The position numbers and the translations under genes are program-made. The notes under the pieces were generated by a model, which ran no database searches, was not told where the DNA came from, and worked only from the letters and a program-made list of their open reading frames with translations. A DNA stretch of 64,000 nucleotides from Limnohabitans sp. T6-20 (GTDB lineage Bacteria; Pseudomonadota; Gammaproteobacteria; Burkholderiales; Burkholderiaceae_C), in the NCBI RefSeq assembly GCF_003063505.1, contig NZ_NERW01000002.1, positions 744,001-808,000 of the forward strand, in the 5' to 3' direction. This document shows, in pieces, positions 8,421 to 17,798 of this stretch (the stretch's first letter is position 1; each line of letters starts with the position of its first letter).

Positions 8421-9071
8421 ATGACTTTGAAAATTTACGGCATTGGTGCATCACGCGCAGCCCGCCCTTTGTGGACCGCTTTGGAGCTGTGCGTGCCGTT
8501 TGAACACATCCCCACGCCCTATGCCGGCGGTGCCACGCGCACGCCCGAGTTTCTGGCGATCAACCCCAACGGCCACATTCCAGCCCTGATCGACGAGCGC
8601 CCCGAGGGCACGGTCACTGTGTGGGAGAGCATGGCCTGTGCGCTCTACATCGCCCGCGTGCACGGCCAAGCCGATGGCCAGTCGATCACCCCCGCCACGC
8701 CCCGCGAAGAAGCAGAAGCCCTGCGTTGGAGCTTCTGGACCGTGTCAGAACTCGAAAAAGACGCGCTCACCGTGCTGATGCACCGCATGGCCATGCCTGC
8801 CGAGCAGCGCAAGCCCGAGCTGGCTGACCAAGCCGAAAGCCGCCTGAAAGTGCCACTGGCCGTGCTGGAACAACACCTGCAAGCTCAAAATGCCAGGGGC
8901 GAGGCCTACCTGGCCGCCAACCGTTTCACCGTGGCCGATGTGTGTGTGGCCAGCGTGGCGAGCTGGATTCGCCCGGCGGCAGCCTTGCTGGCGCAGTACC
9001 CTGCAGTGTCCGCATGGTTAAAGGCCTGTGTGGACCGGCCTGCGCAAGTGCAGGCGCGGGGAATGAAGTAA
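8421..9071 (+). CDS. Glutathione S-transferase family protein
   Basis: A 216-residue protein with an N-terminal thioredoxin-like domain (about 1-85) and a C-terminal helical domain (about 95-205). In the first domain, NPNGHIPAL supplies the cis-proline, and the region around TVWESMA contributes the Glu-Ser pair that binds the gamma-glutamyl part of glutathione. The N-cap and hydrophobic staple region is around NRFTVADVCVA, where a typical GST has FTLADI. AGGAG lies 7 bases before the ATG. It could conjugate or isomerise electrophiles; the substrate cannot be inferred. It stands alone between a REP-like repeat and the isoprenoid genes. Confidence 0.88.
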   Translation: MTLKIYGIGASRAARPLWTALELCVPFEHIPTPYAGGATRTPEFLAINPNGHIPALIDERPEGTVTVWESMACALYIARVHGQADGQSITPATPREEAEALRWSFWTVSELEKDALTVLMHRMAMPAEQRKPELADQAESRLKVPLAVLEQHLQAQNARGEAYLAANRFTVADVCVASVASWIRPAAALLAQYPAVSAWLKACVDRPAQVQARGMK

Positions 9072-9101
9072 GCCAGTCAACTCAGGCAACGAGGCGGGTG
9101 A

Positions 9102-9941
9102 TCAAAACCGCCCCAACGCCTGCATCTTCCACGCCAGCCACAGCTTGCGCAGCGGGGTGAGGGCAATGCGCTGGTGCAGCACCTGAAAGCCCGACGCCTC
9201 GATCTCGCGCAACAAAGTGCGGTAGATGCTGGCCATCATGAGGCCGGTTTTTTGGGTGCGGCGGTCGGCGGCGGGCAGCAGGGCCAGGGCTTCGTCGTAC
9301 AGTGCGTGGGCGCGTTCGGTCTGGAACTTCATCAGCGCGGTGAAGTTGTCTGAATAGCTGCGCTGGATCAGGTCTTGCGCCTTAACGCCAAAGCGTTGTT
9401 GTTCGTCCAGCGGCAGGTAAATGCGCCCGCGCAGGGCGTCTTCGCCCACGTCGCGGATGATGTTGGTCATCTGAAAGGCCAGGCCCAGCTTGTGCGCGTA
9501 GGCTGTGGTGGCCTCGTCGGTCTGGCCAAAGATGCGGGCGGCGACTTCGCCCACCACGCCGGCCACCAAGTGGCAATACTTCGTCAGACCCGCAAAGTCC
9601 AGATAACGGGTCTGGTTCAGGTCCATCTGGCAGCCTTCGATCACGGCCATCAGGTGGCGGCTTTCGATGCCAAAGGGCTGGGTGTGTGGCATGAGCGCAT
9701 GCATGACCGGGTGGGTGGGCTGACCCGCATAGGCTTGCTGCACTTCTTTTTGCCACCAGCCGAGCTTGGCGGCAGCCACGCTGGGGTCGCTGATTTCGTC
9801 GACCACGTCGTCCACTTCGCGGCAAAACGCATAAAACGCGGTGATGGCCGCACGGCGTTCTGGCGGCAGGAACAGGAAGGCGTAATAAAAGCTGCTGCCC
9901 GAGGCGGCGGCTTTTTGCTGGACGTAGTCTTGCGGGTTCAT
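9102..9941 (-). CDS. hpnD: Squalene/phytoene synthase family, HpnD-like (presqualene diphosphate synthase)
   Basis: A 279-residue trans-isoprenyl head-to-head condensing enzyme. It has both aspartate-rich Mg-binding motifs: REVDDVVDE (Asp44, 45, 48) and IIRDVGED near residue 162. Length and motifs fit HpnD, which makes presqualene diphosphate from two farnesyl diphosphates in bacterial hopanoid or squalene synthesis. The ATG at 9941 starts the conserved region; codons further upstream overlap the preceding gene. It lies 31 bases after the companion synthase gene and is probably co-transcribed with it. The oxidoreductase HpnE and squalene-hopene cyclase are not in this window. A phytoene synthase role is the main alternative. 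Confidence 0.8.
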   Translation of the reverse strand: MNPQDYVQQKAAASGSSFYYAFLFLPPERRAAITAFYAFCREVDDVVDEISDPSVAAAKLGWWQKEVQQAYAGQPTHPVMHALMPHTQPFGIESRHLMAVIEGCQMDLNQTRYLDFAGLTKYCHLVAGVVGEVAARIFGQTDEATTAYAHKLGLAFQMTNIIRDVGEDALRGRIYLPLDEQQRFGVKAQDLIQRSYSDNFTALMKFQTERAHALYDEALALLPAADRRTQKTGLMMASIYRTLLREIEASGFQVLHQRIALTPLRKLWLAWKMQALGRF

Positions 9942-9972
9942 GGACGGGGATTCTCGCACCCAAACATGGGGC

Positions 9973-11046
9973 TCAAGCTGTGGATGTGCCGGACAATTTT
10001 TGGAACAACCGACCCAAAGTGGCGGGCGAACCCAAGCCACAGGCGATTTGCCACATCAGCAGGCGCATTTCTTGGCGCGGCATTTTGACGCGTTGGGTCA
10101 AAGCCAGCGGTCCAGCTTGCCGCAGCATCGCAACGGTGCGTGCGCCAATCAGGGCGGGCAGGGCACTGGCCAGGCGCAGGCGAAGCGGCTTGACGGCCAT
10201 GGCGTAGCGCATGCCGTCGGCCAATTGGGCTTGGGTGTGGTCGAGCCACTGGGTGTAAAGCGGGGCCAGGGTCTGCAAGGTTTTGGCGCACCCCGTTGCG
10301 GCGGCTTTGGCCAGTTGCGCTGGTGTGAGGCCGACAGTCGCCAGTGTTTCCAACGGCCAATAGCAACGCCCGCCAGCCAGATCGGCACCGGCGTCGCGCA
10401 GGATGTTCAGGCGCTGCAAACCCATGCCGTATTGGCGACCAATGCGCAGCATCTCTTCTTGCGGCAGTCGCGCATACCCGGGCAAATGGCGCTCGCACAG
10501 CTCGGTCCAGAACTCGCCGACGCACCCGGCCACCAGCCAGGTGTAGTTGTCGAGTTCGGCTTCGGTGTTCAGGGCGTGCAGGCCGGGGCCAAAGCGGGCC
10601 ATGTCCAGTTGCTGGCCTTGGGTGATGTGGCTCAGCACTTGGCGCACGCTGGCCTGGTCTGGTGCCCCCAGAGTTTGCAGCAGGGGCAGGCATTGCGGCA
10701 GCGCTTGCATCAAGGCGCGCTCGTGCGGGTCCGTTTGTTGAGCGGCAAAGGCCTGAATGAGCGGGGTCAGGTCAGGGGCTTGAGCGGCATCAGCGTCTGG
10801 CGACGCGATCGCTTGCGACATGCCGTTCAACAAATGCTGGCGTTCATCCAGCGGCAAGGCGGTGGTGTCGGCCACGGTGTCGGTGGCTCGTGCCAGAAGG
10901 TAGCCGATGGCCACGGGCGCCTGCAGTGCACCGGGCAAGAGCCGGATGGACAGGTCAAACGAGCGCGACACATGGCGCAAGAGTTGCCGGTGTTCCGGAC
11001 TCAGGCGGGGGTGCTTTGGGCGCTTGAATGGGGCTTGTTGGTGCAT
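9973..11046 (-). CDS. Squalene synthase-like enzyme (squalene/phytoene synthase family)
   Basis: A 357-residue member of the same superfamily. The first metal motif is RATDTVADT (Asp56, Asp60), preceded by the HVSRSF stretch that is strongly reminiscent of farnesyl-diphosphate farnesyltransferases. The second motif is ILRDAGADL, with Ala-Gly-Ala-Asp where the downstream paralogue has Val-Gly-Glu-Asp. It is longer than HpnC (usually under 300 residues). It may be a true squalene synthase or act as the HpnC step beside HpnD. The ATG at 11046 is used; a TTG two codons earlier is possible. No clear ribosome-binding site is seen. Confidence 0.72.
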   Translation of the reverse strand: MHQQAPFKRPKHPRLSPEHRQLLRHVSRSFDLSIRLLPGALQAPVAIGYLLARATDTVADTTALPLDERQHLLNGMSQAIASPDADAAQAPDLTPLIQAFAAQQTDPHERALMQALPQCLPLLQTLGAPDQASVRQVLSHITQGQQLDMARFGPGLHALNTEAELDNYTWLVAGCVGEFWTELCERHLPGYARLPQEEMLRIGRQYGMGLQRLNILRDAGADLAGGRCYWPLETLATVGLTPAQLAKAAATGCAKTLQTLAPLYTQWLDHTQAQLADGMRYAMAVKPLRLRLASALPALIGARTVAMLRQAGPLALTQRVKMPRQEMRLLMWQIACGLGSPATLGRLFQKLSGTSTA

Positions 11047-11094
11047 GGTCAATCGCTATTGTCGCTTGACACGGCGGGCGACTTTGAATAGATT

Positions 11095-11108
11095 ACTAAC
11101 CAGTCAGT
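11095..11108. promoter_or_regulatory. Candidate TetR-type operator upstream of the RND efflux genes
   Basis: The sequence ACTAACCAGTCAGT is an imperfect inverted repeat (ACTAACC against ACTGACT on the other strand, 5 of 7 matching). It lies 24 bases before the adaptor start codon. Sites of this general form often serve TetR-family repressors of RND efflux operons. No such regulator gene is adjacent in this window. Confidence 0.35.
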
Positions 11109-11131
11109 CATTATTATTTTCCGGAAATTCC

Positions 11132-12295
11132 ATGCCTTCTACCTTGTCACTCGCCAGCCGGCGGGTTCTGCGTTTGTGCGCCGCCGCTGTTTTTGTGACT
11201 ACTTTGGTAGCGTGTTCCAAAGCCGAGGCCCCCAAAGAGCCCTTGCGCGCCGTCAAGGTGCTGACCGTGGCCGGTGGTGCTTTGAATGTCGAGGGCGAAT
11301 ATGCGGCCGAAGTGCGTTCGCGTGTGGAGTCCCGACTGGGTTTCAGGGTTGCAGGCAAGTTGGTGCAGCGCTCTGCTGAGCAAGGGCAGCGTGTGGCGGC
11401 AGGTCAATTGCTGGCTCAAATTGACGCGCAAGACTACCAATTGGCCGCTCAGGCGGCTTTGGCGCAGGTGAGTGCTGCGCAAAGCCAGCGCGATCTGGCG
11501 GCGGCCGACTTCAAACGCTTTGAAGCCCTGAAAGCGCAAAACTTCATCAGCGGCGCGGAGCTGGAGCGTCGCGATGCCACCCTCAAAGCCGCCGATGCCG
11601 CCTTGAACCAGGCCAAAGCCCAAGCCCAAGCCCAAAGCAACCAGGCGGGTTACGCCCGTTTGATGGCGAGCCATGCCGGTGTGATCACGGCCGTCGAAGC
11701 CGAAGTGGGGCAGGTGGTGTCTGCGGGCCAGCCCGTGCTGCGTTTGGCCCACGATGGCCCGCGTGACGCGGTGTTTGCCGTTTCCGAGCAAATGGCTTTG
11801 GCCCTGAAAGTGGGGCAACCCATGCAAGCTACCTTGGCCAGCACGGGGCAAACCCTGAAAGGCAAAGTACGAGAGTTGGCCGCCAGTGCCGACCCGATCA
11901 CGCGCACCTATGCCGTCAAGCTGGCGCTGGACGCCTCGGACCGCTTGCCTTTGGGGGCCACGGTCAACGTGCTGGCCGCCCAATTGCCAGGCAGTCAAAG
12001 CGCCGTGATCAAGTTGCCCACCAGCGCGTTGCGCCAGGAAGGGCAGGGCACGGTGGTGTGGTTGCTGGACGAATCCAGCATGACCGTGAACACCCAGTCG
12101 GTGCAAGTGGGACCTGTGGATGGCAACGAGGTGGTCATCACCTCGGGCTTGAAGCCGGGGCAAAAGGTGGTGAGCGCGGGGGTGCATGTTTTGTCGCCGG
12201 GCCAGAAGGTCACGGTGTATGGCGCTGCTGCCAGTGGTGCAGTGCCTGCACCCGCCGCAGCCGCCTCCACACCTGCACCCACAGCGCAGCGGTGA
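11132..12295 (+). CDS. RND efflux periplasmic adaptor (membrane fusion protein), lipoprotein
   Basis: A 387-residue membrane-fusion protein that links an inner-membrane RND pump to an outer-membrane channel. The N-terminus is a lipoprotein signal with lipobox LVAC and Cys28. A biotinyl-lipoyl-like domain is split around an alanine- and glutamine-rich helical hairpin (about residues 85-165, many AQA repeats), followed by the beta-barrel domain and a Pro/Ala-rich tail. The ATG at 11132 is the only start giving a proper signal peptide. The pump gene starts 4 bases after the stop. No outer-membrane factor gene follows, so the system probably borrows a TolC-like channel. Confidence 0.9.
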   Translation: MPSTLSLASRRVLRLCAAAVFVTTLVACSKAEAPKEPLRAVKVLTVAGGALNVEGEYAAEVRSRVESRLGFRVAGKLVQRSAEQGQRVAAGQLLAQIDAQDYQLAAQAALAQVSAAQSQRDLAAADFKRFEALKAQNFISGAELERRDATLKAADAALNQAKAQAQAQSNQAGYARLMASHAGVITAVEAEVGQVVSAGQPVLRLAHDGPRDAVFAVSEQMALALKVGQPMQATLASTGQTLKGKVRELAASADPITRTYAVKLALDASDRLPLGATVNVLAAQLPGSQSAVIKLPTSALRQEGQGTVVWLLDESSMTVNTQSVQVGPVDGNEVVITSGLKPGQKVVSAGVHVLSPGQKVTVYGAAASGAVPAPAAAASTPAPTAQR

Positions 12296-12299
12296 CCGC

Positions 12300-15200
12300 A
12301 TGAGCAGCACCGACAACACCGCATTCAACCTCTCGCGCTGGGCGCTGGAGCATCCGGCCCTGACCCGCTACCTGATGGTGGTGCTCATGGTCTTGGGCAT
12401 GGCCTCTTACTTTCAGTTGGGGCAGGACGAAGACCCGCCCTTCACCTTCCGCGCCATGGTGGTGCGGGCTTATTGGCCTGGGGCGACCGCCGAGCAGGTG
12501 GCCGAACAGGTGACCGACAAGCTGGAACGCACCCTGCAGGAAGTGCCGTTCACCGACAAGATCCGCAGCTATTCCAAGCCGGGCGAGGCGCAGATCATTT
12601 TCCAGATCAAGGACAACTCCAAACCCGGTGATGTGCCTCAGGTCTGGTATGCGGTGCGCAAAAAGATCGGCGACATGCGCGGCAGCTTGCCGCAAGGCGT
12701 GGTGGGGCCATTTTTCAACGACGAGTTTGGCGATGTGTACGGCGTGATCTACGCCCTGAGCGGGCAAGGCTTTACGGCCGCTGAAGTCAAGACCGAGGCC
12801 GACAGCCTCCGCCAGACTTTGCTGCGCGTGCCCGATGTGGCCAAGGTGGAGTTGTTTGGCGCACAGGACGAAAAAGTCTTTGTCGAGGTCTCGCAAAAGA
12901 AGCTGGCCCAAATGGGCCTGGACATGGGCGCGGTGCTGGCCCAACTGAACCAACAAAACGCGGTGGAGTCGGCGGGCAGTTTGCAGTCGCCGGCCGATGT
13001 CTTGCAGGTGCGCGTGGGTGGCCAGTTCCAAAGCCTGGCCGATTTGCAGGCCATGCCGATCCGTGGGGCCTCTGGCGCGCAAATTCGCCTGTCTGACATC
13101 GCCACCGTGACCCGTGGTTATGCAGACCCGCCTTCGGTCAAGGTGCGCCACGAAGGCCAGGAAGTGATCGCGCTGGGCGTGTCCATGGCCAAAGGTGGCG
13201 ACATCATCGCCCTGGGGCAATCCCTGCGTCAGGCGGTCGCCTTGGCGCAAACCCAGTTGCCTGCGGGCATGTCCCTCACGCAAGTGCAAGACCAGCCCAG
13301 CGCGGTGTCCAACTCGGTCAACGAGTTCATCAAGGTGCTGATCGAGGCGGTGGTGATTGTGCTGGCGGTGAGCTTTTTGGCGCTGGGCTTGCACAAGCGG
13401 CCTGGCAACAACCCCCTGTGGCGTCGCTGGACGCTGGACATTCGTCCCGGCCTGGTGGTGGGCATCACGATTCCGCTGGTACTGGCGGTCACGTTTTTGG
13501 CCATGCATTACTTTGGCATCGGCTTGCACAAAATCTCGCTGGGCTCGCTCATCATTGCTTTGGGCCTGCTGGTGGACGACGCCATCATTGCAGTCGAGAT
13601 GATGGTCCGCAAGATGGAAGAGGGCTACGACAAGGTGCGCGCAGCCACCTTTGCCTATGAGCTCACGGCCATGCCCATGCTGACGGGCACCTTGATCACG
13701 GCCGCAGGCTTTTTGCCGATTGGCATGGCCAAGTCCATGACCGGTGAATACACCTTTGCGATTTTTGCGGTCACCGTGGTGGCTTTGCTGGTCAGCTGGG
13801 TGGCTTCGGTTTACTTTGTGCCTTATCTGGGCGCTTTGCTGCTCAAGCCACCAGCGCACGCGGTGTCGGCCGAGCACCTGGATTCGGCCGAGATGTACGA
13901 CACCCCGTTTTACCGGCACTTTCGCACCTGGGTGACCTGGTGCGTCACGCACCGCTGGAAGACGATCGGCATCACCGTGTTCCTGTTTGCGATGGGCATT
14001 GTGGGCATGGGCAAGGTGCAGCAGCAGTTTTTCCCGGATTCCAGCCGCCCTGAAATCATGGTCGATTTGTGGCTGCCCGAAGGCTCGCCCTTCAAGGCCA
14101 GCGAAGACATGGCCAAGCGCGTTGAGCAGCGGTTGGCGCAGGAAGATGGCGTCAAGTCGGTCACCACTTGGGTGGGGTCAGGCGTGCCGCGCTTTTATTT
14201 GCCGCTCGATCAGGTGTTTCCGCAGACCAACGTGTCGCAGCTGATCGTGCTGCCCAAAGACCTGAAAACCCGCGAAGTGCTGCGCGCCAAATTGCCCGCT
14301 TTGCTGGCGCAGGAGTTCCCGGAGATCCGTGGCCGCGTCAAATTGCTGCCCAACGGCCCACCCGTGCCGTATCCGGTGCAGTTTCGCGTGGTGGGGCCTG
14401 ACCCCCGTGTCTTGCGCCTGAAGGCCGACGAGATCAAGGCCGAGATGCGCCAAAACGCCAACACCCGGGGCGTGAACGACAACTGGAACGAGTCCGTCAA
14501 ATCGGTGCGCTTGGAGGTGGACCAGGCCAAAGCCCGTGCTTTGGGTGTGACCAGCCAGTCCATCGCGCAGGCCTCGCGCACCTTGCTTTCCGGCTCCACG
14601 GTGGGGCAATACCGCGATGGTGACAAGCTCATCGACATCGTATTGCGCCAGCCTTTGGCCGAGCGTGACGCCTTGTCTGACCTGGGGCAGGCCTATGTGC
14701 CCACGGCTTCGGGCAAGTCGATTCCGCTCTTGCAAATCGCCACCCCGGTGTTTGCCTGGGAGCCCGGGGTGATGTGGCGCGAGGGCCGCCAATATGCGAT
14801 CACGGTGCAATCCGACATTGCCGAAGGCTTGCAGGGTGCGACGGTGACGGCGCAGTTGTTGCCTGCGCTCAAAAAGACCGAAGCCACTTGGCAAGGCCAG
14901 GGCCTGAGCGGCTACCGCATCGAGGTGGCGGGCGCGGTGGAGGAAAGCTCCAAAGGCTCCGCCTCGATTGCGGCGGGCGTGCCGGTCATGCTGTTCATCA
15001 CGTTCACCTTGCTCATGCTGCAGCTTCAAAGCTTCAGCCGCGCCATGCTGGTGTTCTTGACCGGACCCTTGGGCATGGCGGGTGTGGCCGGGGCTTTGCT
15101 GGTGCTCAACCGGCCGTTTGGCTTTGTGGCTTTGCTGGGGGTGATCGCGCTCATGGGCATGATCCAGCGCAATTCGGTGATCCTGATCGACCAAATTGAG

Positions 15201-15455
15201 CAGGACCGTGCCGCAGGCGTTGCCCCTTGGCAAGCCATTGTGGAGTCGGCCGTGCGGCGTTTGCGCCCCATTGTGCTGACGGCTGCTGCGGCTGTTTTGG
15301 CCATGATTCCCCTCTCGCGCAGCATCTTTTGGGGGCCGATGGCGGTCGCCATCATGGGCGGCTTGATCGTGGCCACGGCCCTGACTTTGCTGGCGCTGCC
15401 TGCGATGTACGCCGCGTGGTTCAGAATTGCGCGCCCAAATGAAGCCCGTGCCTGA
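12300..15455 (+). CDS. RND efflux transporter permease (HAE family)
   Basis: A 1051-residue inner-membrane drug/proton antiporter of the AcrB class. It has the duplicated layout of a transmembrane helix, a large periplasmic loop and a helix bundle. The proton-relay aspartate pair is in LLVDDAIIAVE near residue 425. The second half begins after the HRWKTIG stretch and includes the GKVQQQFFPDSSRPE segment common in this family. The adjacent acidic pair DD, rather than the metal-pump pattern, points to hydrophobic or amphiphilic substrates. The ATG at 12300 follows the adaptor stop by 4 bases. Earlier in-frame codons overlap the adaptor gene and are rejected. Confidence 0.92.
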   Translation: MSSTDNTAFNLSRWALEHPALTRYLMVVLMVLGMASYFQLGQDEDPPFTFRAMVVRAYWPGATAEQVAEQVTDKLERTLQEVPFTDKIRSYSKPGEAQIIFQIKDNSKPGDVPQVWYAVRKKIGDMRGSLPQGVVGPFFNDEFGDVYGVIYALSGQGFTAAEVKTEADSLRQTLLRVPDVAKVELFGAQDEKVFVEVSQKKLAQMGLDMGAVLAQLNQQNAVESAGSLQSPADVLQVRVGGQFQSLADLQAMPIRGASGAQIRLSDIATVTRGYADPPSVKVRHEGQEVIALGVSMAKGGDIIALGQSLRQAVALAQTQLPAGMSLTQVQDQPSAVSNSVNEFIKVLIEAVVIVLAVSFLALGLHKRPGNNPLWRRWTLDIRPGLVVGITIPLVLAVTFLAMHYFGIGLHKISLGSLIIALGLLVDDAIIAVEMMVRKMEEGYDKVRAATFAYELTAMPMLTGTLITAAGFLPIGMAKSMTGEYTFAIFAVTVVALLVSWVASVYFVPYLGALLLKPPAHAVSAEHLDSAEMYDTPFYRHFRTWVTWCVTHRWKTIGITVFLFAMGIVGMGKVQQQFFPDSSRPEIMVDLWLPEGSPFKASEDMAKRVEQRLAQEDGVKSVTTWVGSGVPRFYLPLDQVFPQTNVSQLIVLPKDLKTREVLRAKLPALLAQEFPEIRGRVKLLPNGPPVPYPVQFRVVGPDPRVLRLKADEIKAEMRQNANTRGVNDNWNESVKSVRLEVDQAKARALGVTSQSIAQASRTLLSGSTVGQYRDGDKLIDIVLRQPLAERDALSDLGQAYVPTASGKSIPLLQIATPVFAWEPGVMWREGRQYAITVQSDIAEGLQGATVTAQLLPALKKTEATWQGQGLSGYRIEVAGAVEESSKGSASIAAGVPVMLFITFTLLMLQLQSFSRAMLVFLTGPLGMAGVAGALLVLNRPFGFVALLGVIALMGMIQRNSVILIDQIEQDRAAGVAPWQAIVESAVRRLRPIVLTAAAAVLAMIPLSRSIFWGPMAVAIMGGLIVATALTLLALPAMYAAWFRIARPNEARA

Positions 15456-15571
15456 ATTTGGACAAATGAAGCGGCTAAAATAGAAAGTTGACCGATTTCA
15501 ACCGGGCGGTCAGGTGCGTGAGGCAGCTTTGGGGCTGAAGAACGAACCTGACGCCCTTTTTGTTTGGACCT

Positions 15572-15658
15572 GCGCGGGTGGCGAAATTGGTAGACGCACC
15601 AGGTTTAGGTCCTGACGGTGGCAACACTGTGCGGGTTCGAGTCCCGCCCCGCGCACCA
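15572..15658 (+). tRNA. tRNA-Leu (UAG)
   Basis: An 87-nt class II tRNA with a long variable arm. The acceptor stem GCGCGGG pairs with CCCGCGC and CCA is encoded. The anticodon loop TTTAGGT gives UAG at 15606-15608, and the T-loop is GTTCGAGTC. It lies directly upstream of tig, as in several Burkholderiales. Confidence 0.97.
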
Positions 15659-15722
15659 ACCGACTTTTGGCCAAAGGGGCAACCCGGCGGCATGAGAGAA
15701 ATTCAATTAACCGAGAACGACG

Positions 15723-17036
15723 ATGACAGTGACTGTTGAAACCCTTGAAAAGCTGGAACGCAAGATCACCCTGACTGTGCCCGTGACGGCCATCCAGTCC
15801 GAAGTGGACGCACGCCTGAAGAAAATGGCCCGCACGGTCAAGATGGACGGTTTCCGTCCAGGCAAAGTGCCCATGAACGTCGTGGCCCAGCGCTATGGCT
15901 ACTCGGTTCAATACGAGGTGCTGAACGACAAAGTCGGCGAAGCCTTCTCTGTGGCAGCCAACGAAGCCAAAGTGCGCGTGGCAGGTCAGCCCCGCATCTC
16001 TGAAAAAGAAGGCGCGCCCGAAGGCGAGCTGAACTTCGAAGCCATTTTCGAGGTGTATCCCGAAGTCAAGCTGGGCAATCTGGCCGACACCGAAGTCGAA
16101 AAACTGACCGCTGAAGTGTCGGATGCGGCCATCGACAAAACCATTGACATCCTGCGCAAGCAGCGCCGCACCTTTGCTCAGCGCGCTCAAGACGCCGCTG
16201 CACAAGACGGCGACCGCGCCACCATCGACTTCGAAGGCAAGATCGACGGTGAAGTGTTCTCCGGCGGCAAAGCCGAAGACTTCCAGTTCATTTTGGGCGA
16301 CGGCCAGATGCTCAAGGAATTCGAAGACGCCGTGCGCGGTATGAAGTCGGGCGAAAGCAAGACTTTCCCCCTGGCTTTCCCCGCCGACTACCATGGCCAA
16401 GATGTGGCTGGCAAAACCGCTGACTTCCTGGTCACCGTCAAGAAAATCGAAGCCGCCCACCTGCCCGAAGTCAACGAAGCCCTGGCCAAATCCTTGGGCA
16501 TCGCTGACGCGACCGTGGAAGGCCTGCGCGCTGACATCCGCAAAAACCTCGAGCGCGAAGTGAAATTCCGCTTGCTGGCCCGCAACAAGCAAGCAGCCAT
16601 GGACGCTTTGGTCGCCAAGGCCGAGCTGGACCTGCCCCAGGCCATCGTGCAAAGCGAAATCGAGCGCCTGAAAGACGGCGCCCGTGCCGACTTGAAGCAG
16701 CGCGGCATCAAGGACGCCGACAAGGCCCCGATCCCTGACGACATCTTCCGCCCCCAAGCCGAGCAGCGCGTGCGCTTGGGTCTGGTGGTTGCTGAAGTCG
16801 TGCGTGGCAACACCCTGCACGCCAAGCCAGAGCAGATCAAGGCCCACATCGAAGAGCTGGCCGCCAGCTACGAGCGTCCCGATGACGTGGTGCGTTGGTA
16901 CAACAGCGACAACCAGCGTTTGGCCGAAGTGGAGGCCGTGGTCATCGAGAGCAATGTGTCCGATTTCGTCCTGGCCCAGGCCAAAGTGGTCGAAAAAACC
17001 ATTACTTTTGAAGAGTTGATGGGTCAACAGGCCTGA
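15723..17036 (+). CDS. tig: Trigger factor, ribosome-associated chaperone
   Basis: A 437-residue peptidyl-prolyl isomerase that binds the ribosome exit tunnel and shields nascent chains. The N-terminal ribosome-binding domain carries the signature GFRPGKVP (near residue 43). An FKBP-type domain follows at about 155-240 (GDRATIDFEGKIDG), and then a helical C-terminal chaperone domain. Length is standard for the family. It heads the quality-control block clpP, clpX and lon. A hairpin after the stop separates it from clpP at least partly. Confidence 0.97.
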   Translation: MTVTVETLEKLERKITLTVPVTAIQSEVDARLKKMARTVKMDGFRPGKVPMNVVAQRYGYSVQYEVLNDKVGEAFSVAANEAKVRVAGQPRISEKEGAPEGELNFEAIFEVYPEVKLGNLADTEVEKLTAEVSDAAIDKTIDILRKQRRTFAQRAQDAAAQDGDRATIDFEGKIDGEVFSGGKAEDFQFILGDGQMLKEFEDAVRGMKSGESKTFPLAFPADYHGQDVAGKTADFLVTVKKIEAAHLPEVNEALAKSLGIADATVEGLRADIRKNLEREVKFRLLARNKQAAMDALVAKAELDLPQAIVQSEIERLKDGARADLKQRGIKDADKAPIPDDIFRPQAEQRVRLGLVVAEVVRGNTLHAKPEQIKAHIEELAASYERPDDVVRWYNSDNQRLAEVEAVVIESNVSDFVLAQAKVVEKTITFEELMGQQA

Positions 17037-17061
17037 TCGGTCTTTTGAATCCTTGAAGAAT

Positions 17062-17100
17062 GGGGCTTGTGCCGGGCTTGTAGTCTGGCTCACAAGCCCC
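17062..17100 (+). terminator. Hairpin terminator or attenuator after tig
   Basis: A perfect 10-bp stem, GGGGCTTGTG (17062-17071) pairing with CACAAGCCCC (17091-17100), 25 bases after the tig stop. The following ATCTCTTTGG is only moderately T-rich, so termination may be partial and clpP could be read through. Confidence 0.6.
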
Positions 17101-17159
17101 ATCTCTTTGGTGGGGTTGAAAACTCAGGTTAAAGTCATTCTGAATTTCTTGGAGAAAAG

Positions 17160-17768
17160 ATGAGCGCACTGGACATCACAAATTTGGGCATGGTCCCCAT
17201 GGTCGTCGAGCAGTCGGGCCGTGGCGAGCGTGCTTATGACATTTATTCGCGTTTGCTCAAAGAGCGCGTGATCTTTTTGGTCGGTGAGGTCAACGACCAC
17301 ATGGCCAACTTGATCGTGGCCCAGTTGCTGTTTTTGGAGAGTGAAAACCCTGAGAAGGACATTTCGCTTTACATCAACTCGCCCGGTGGTTCGGTCAGCG
17401 CCGGCATGGCGATTTACGACACCATGAACTTCATCAAGCCCGATGTGTCCACCCTGTGCAACGGCATGGCCGCCAGCATGGGCGCGTTTTTGCTGTCTTC
17501 GGGTGCCAAGGGCAAGCGTTTTTCGTTGCCCAACTCCAAGATCATGATTCATCAGCCCCTGGGCGGTGCGCGTGGTCAGGCCACCGAAATCGAAATCGCA
17601 GCGCGCGAAATCGTCAAGACCCGTGCGCACCTGAACCGCATCTTGTCCGAGAACACCGGCCAGCCGCTGGAAAAAATCGAACTCGACACCGAGCGCGACT
17701 ATTACCTGTCTGCGACCGAGGCCAAAGACTACGGTTTGGTGGACGAAGTCATTTCCAAACGCGCTTGA
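17160..17768 (+). CDS. clpP: ATP-dependent Clp protease proteolytic subunit
   Basis: A 202-residue serine peptidase that forms the double-heptamer chamber used with ClpX or ClpA. The triad is readable: Ser106 in GMAASMGA, His131 in MIHQPLGG, and Asp180 in ERDYYLS. TTGGAGAAAAG precedes the ATG at 17160. The partner unfoldase clpX follows 108 bases downstream, past a terminator hairpin, so clpX may also have its own promoter. Confidence 0.98.
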   Translation: MSALDITNLGMVPMVVEQSGRGERAYDIYSRLLKERVIFLVGEVNDHMANLIVAQLLFLESENPEKDISLYINSPGGSVSAGMAIYDTMNFIKPDVSTLCNGMAASMGAFLLSSGAKGKRFSLPNSKIMIHQPLGGARGQATEIEIAAREIVKTRAHLNRILSENTGQPLEKIELDTERDYYLSATEAKDYGLVDEVISKRA

Positions 17769-17798
17769 GGGTGGCCGGGCTTTCCGGCACCTTGGCTG

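Noticed and set aside
12210-13952. A 580-codon open frame antisense to the RND pump gene.
   Set aside because: Composition is His/Arg/Gln-rich without any recognisable fold, and the sense strand encodes a complete RND permease.
15458-15481. A TTGGAC plus TAAAAT pair as a promoter for tRNA-Leu and tig.
   Set aside because: Spacing between the two boxes is only 12 bases, too short for a sigma-70 promoter.
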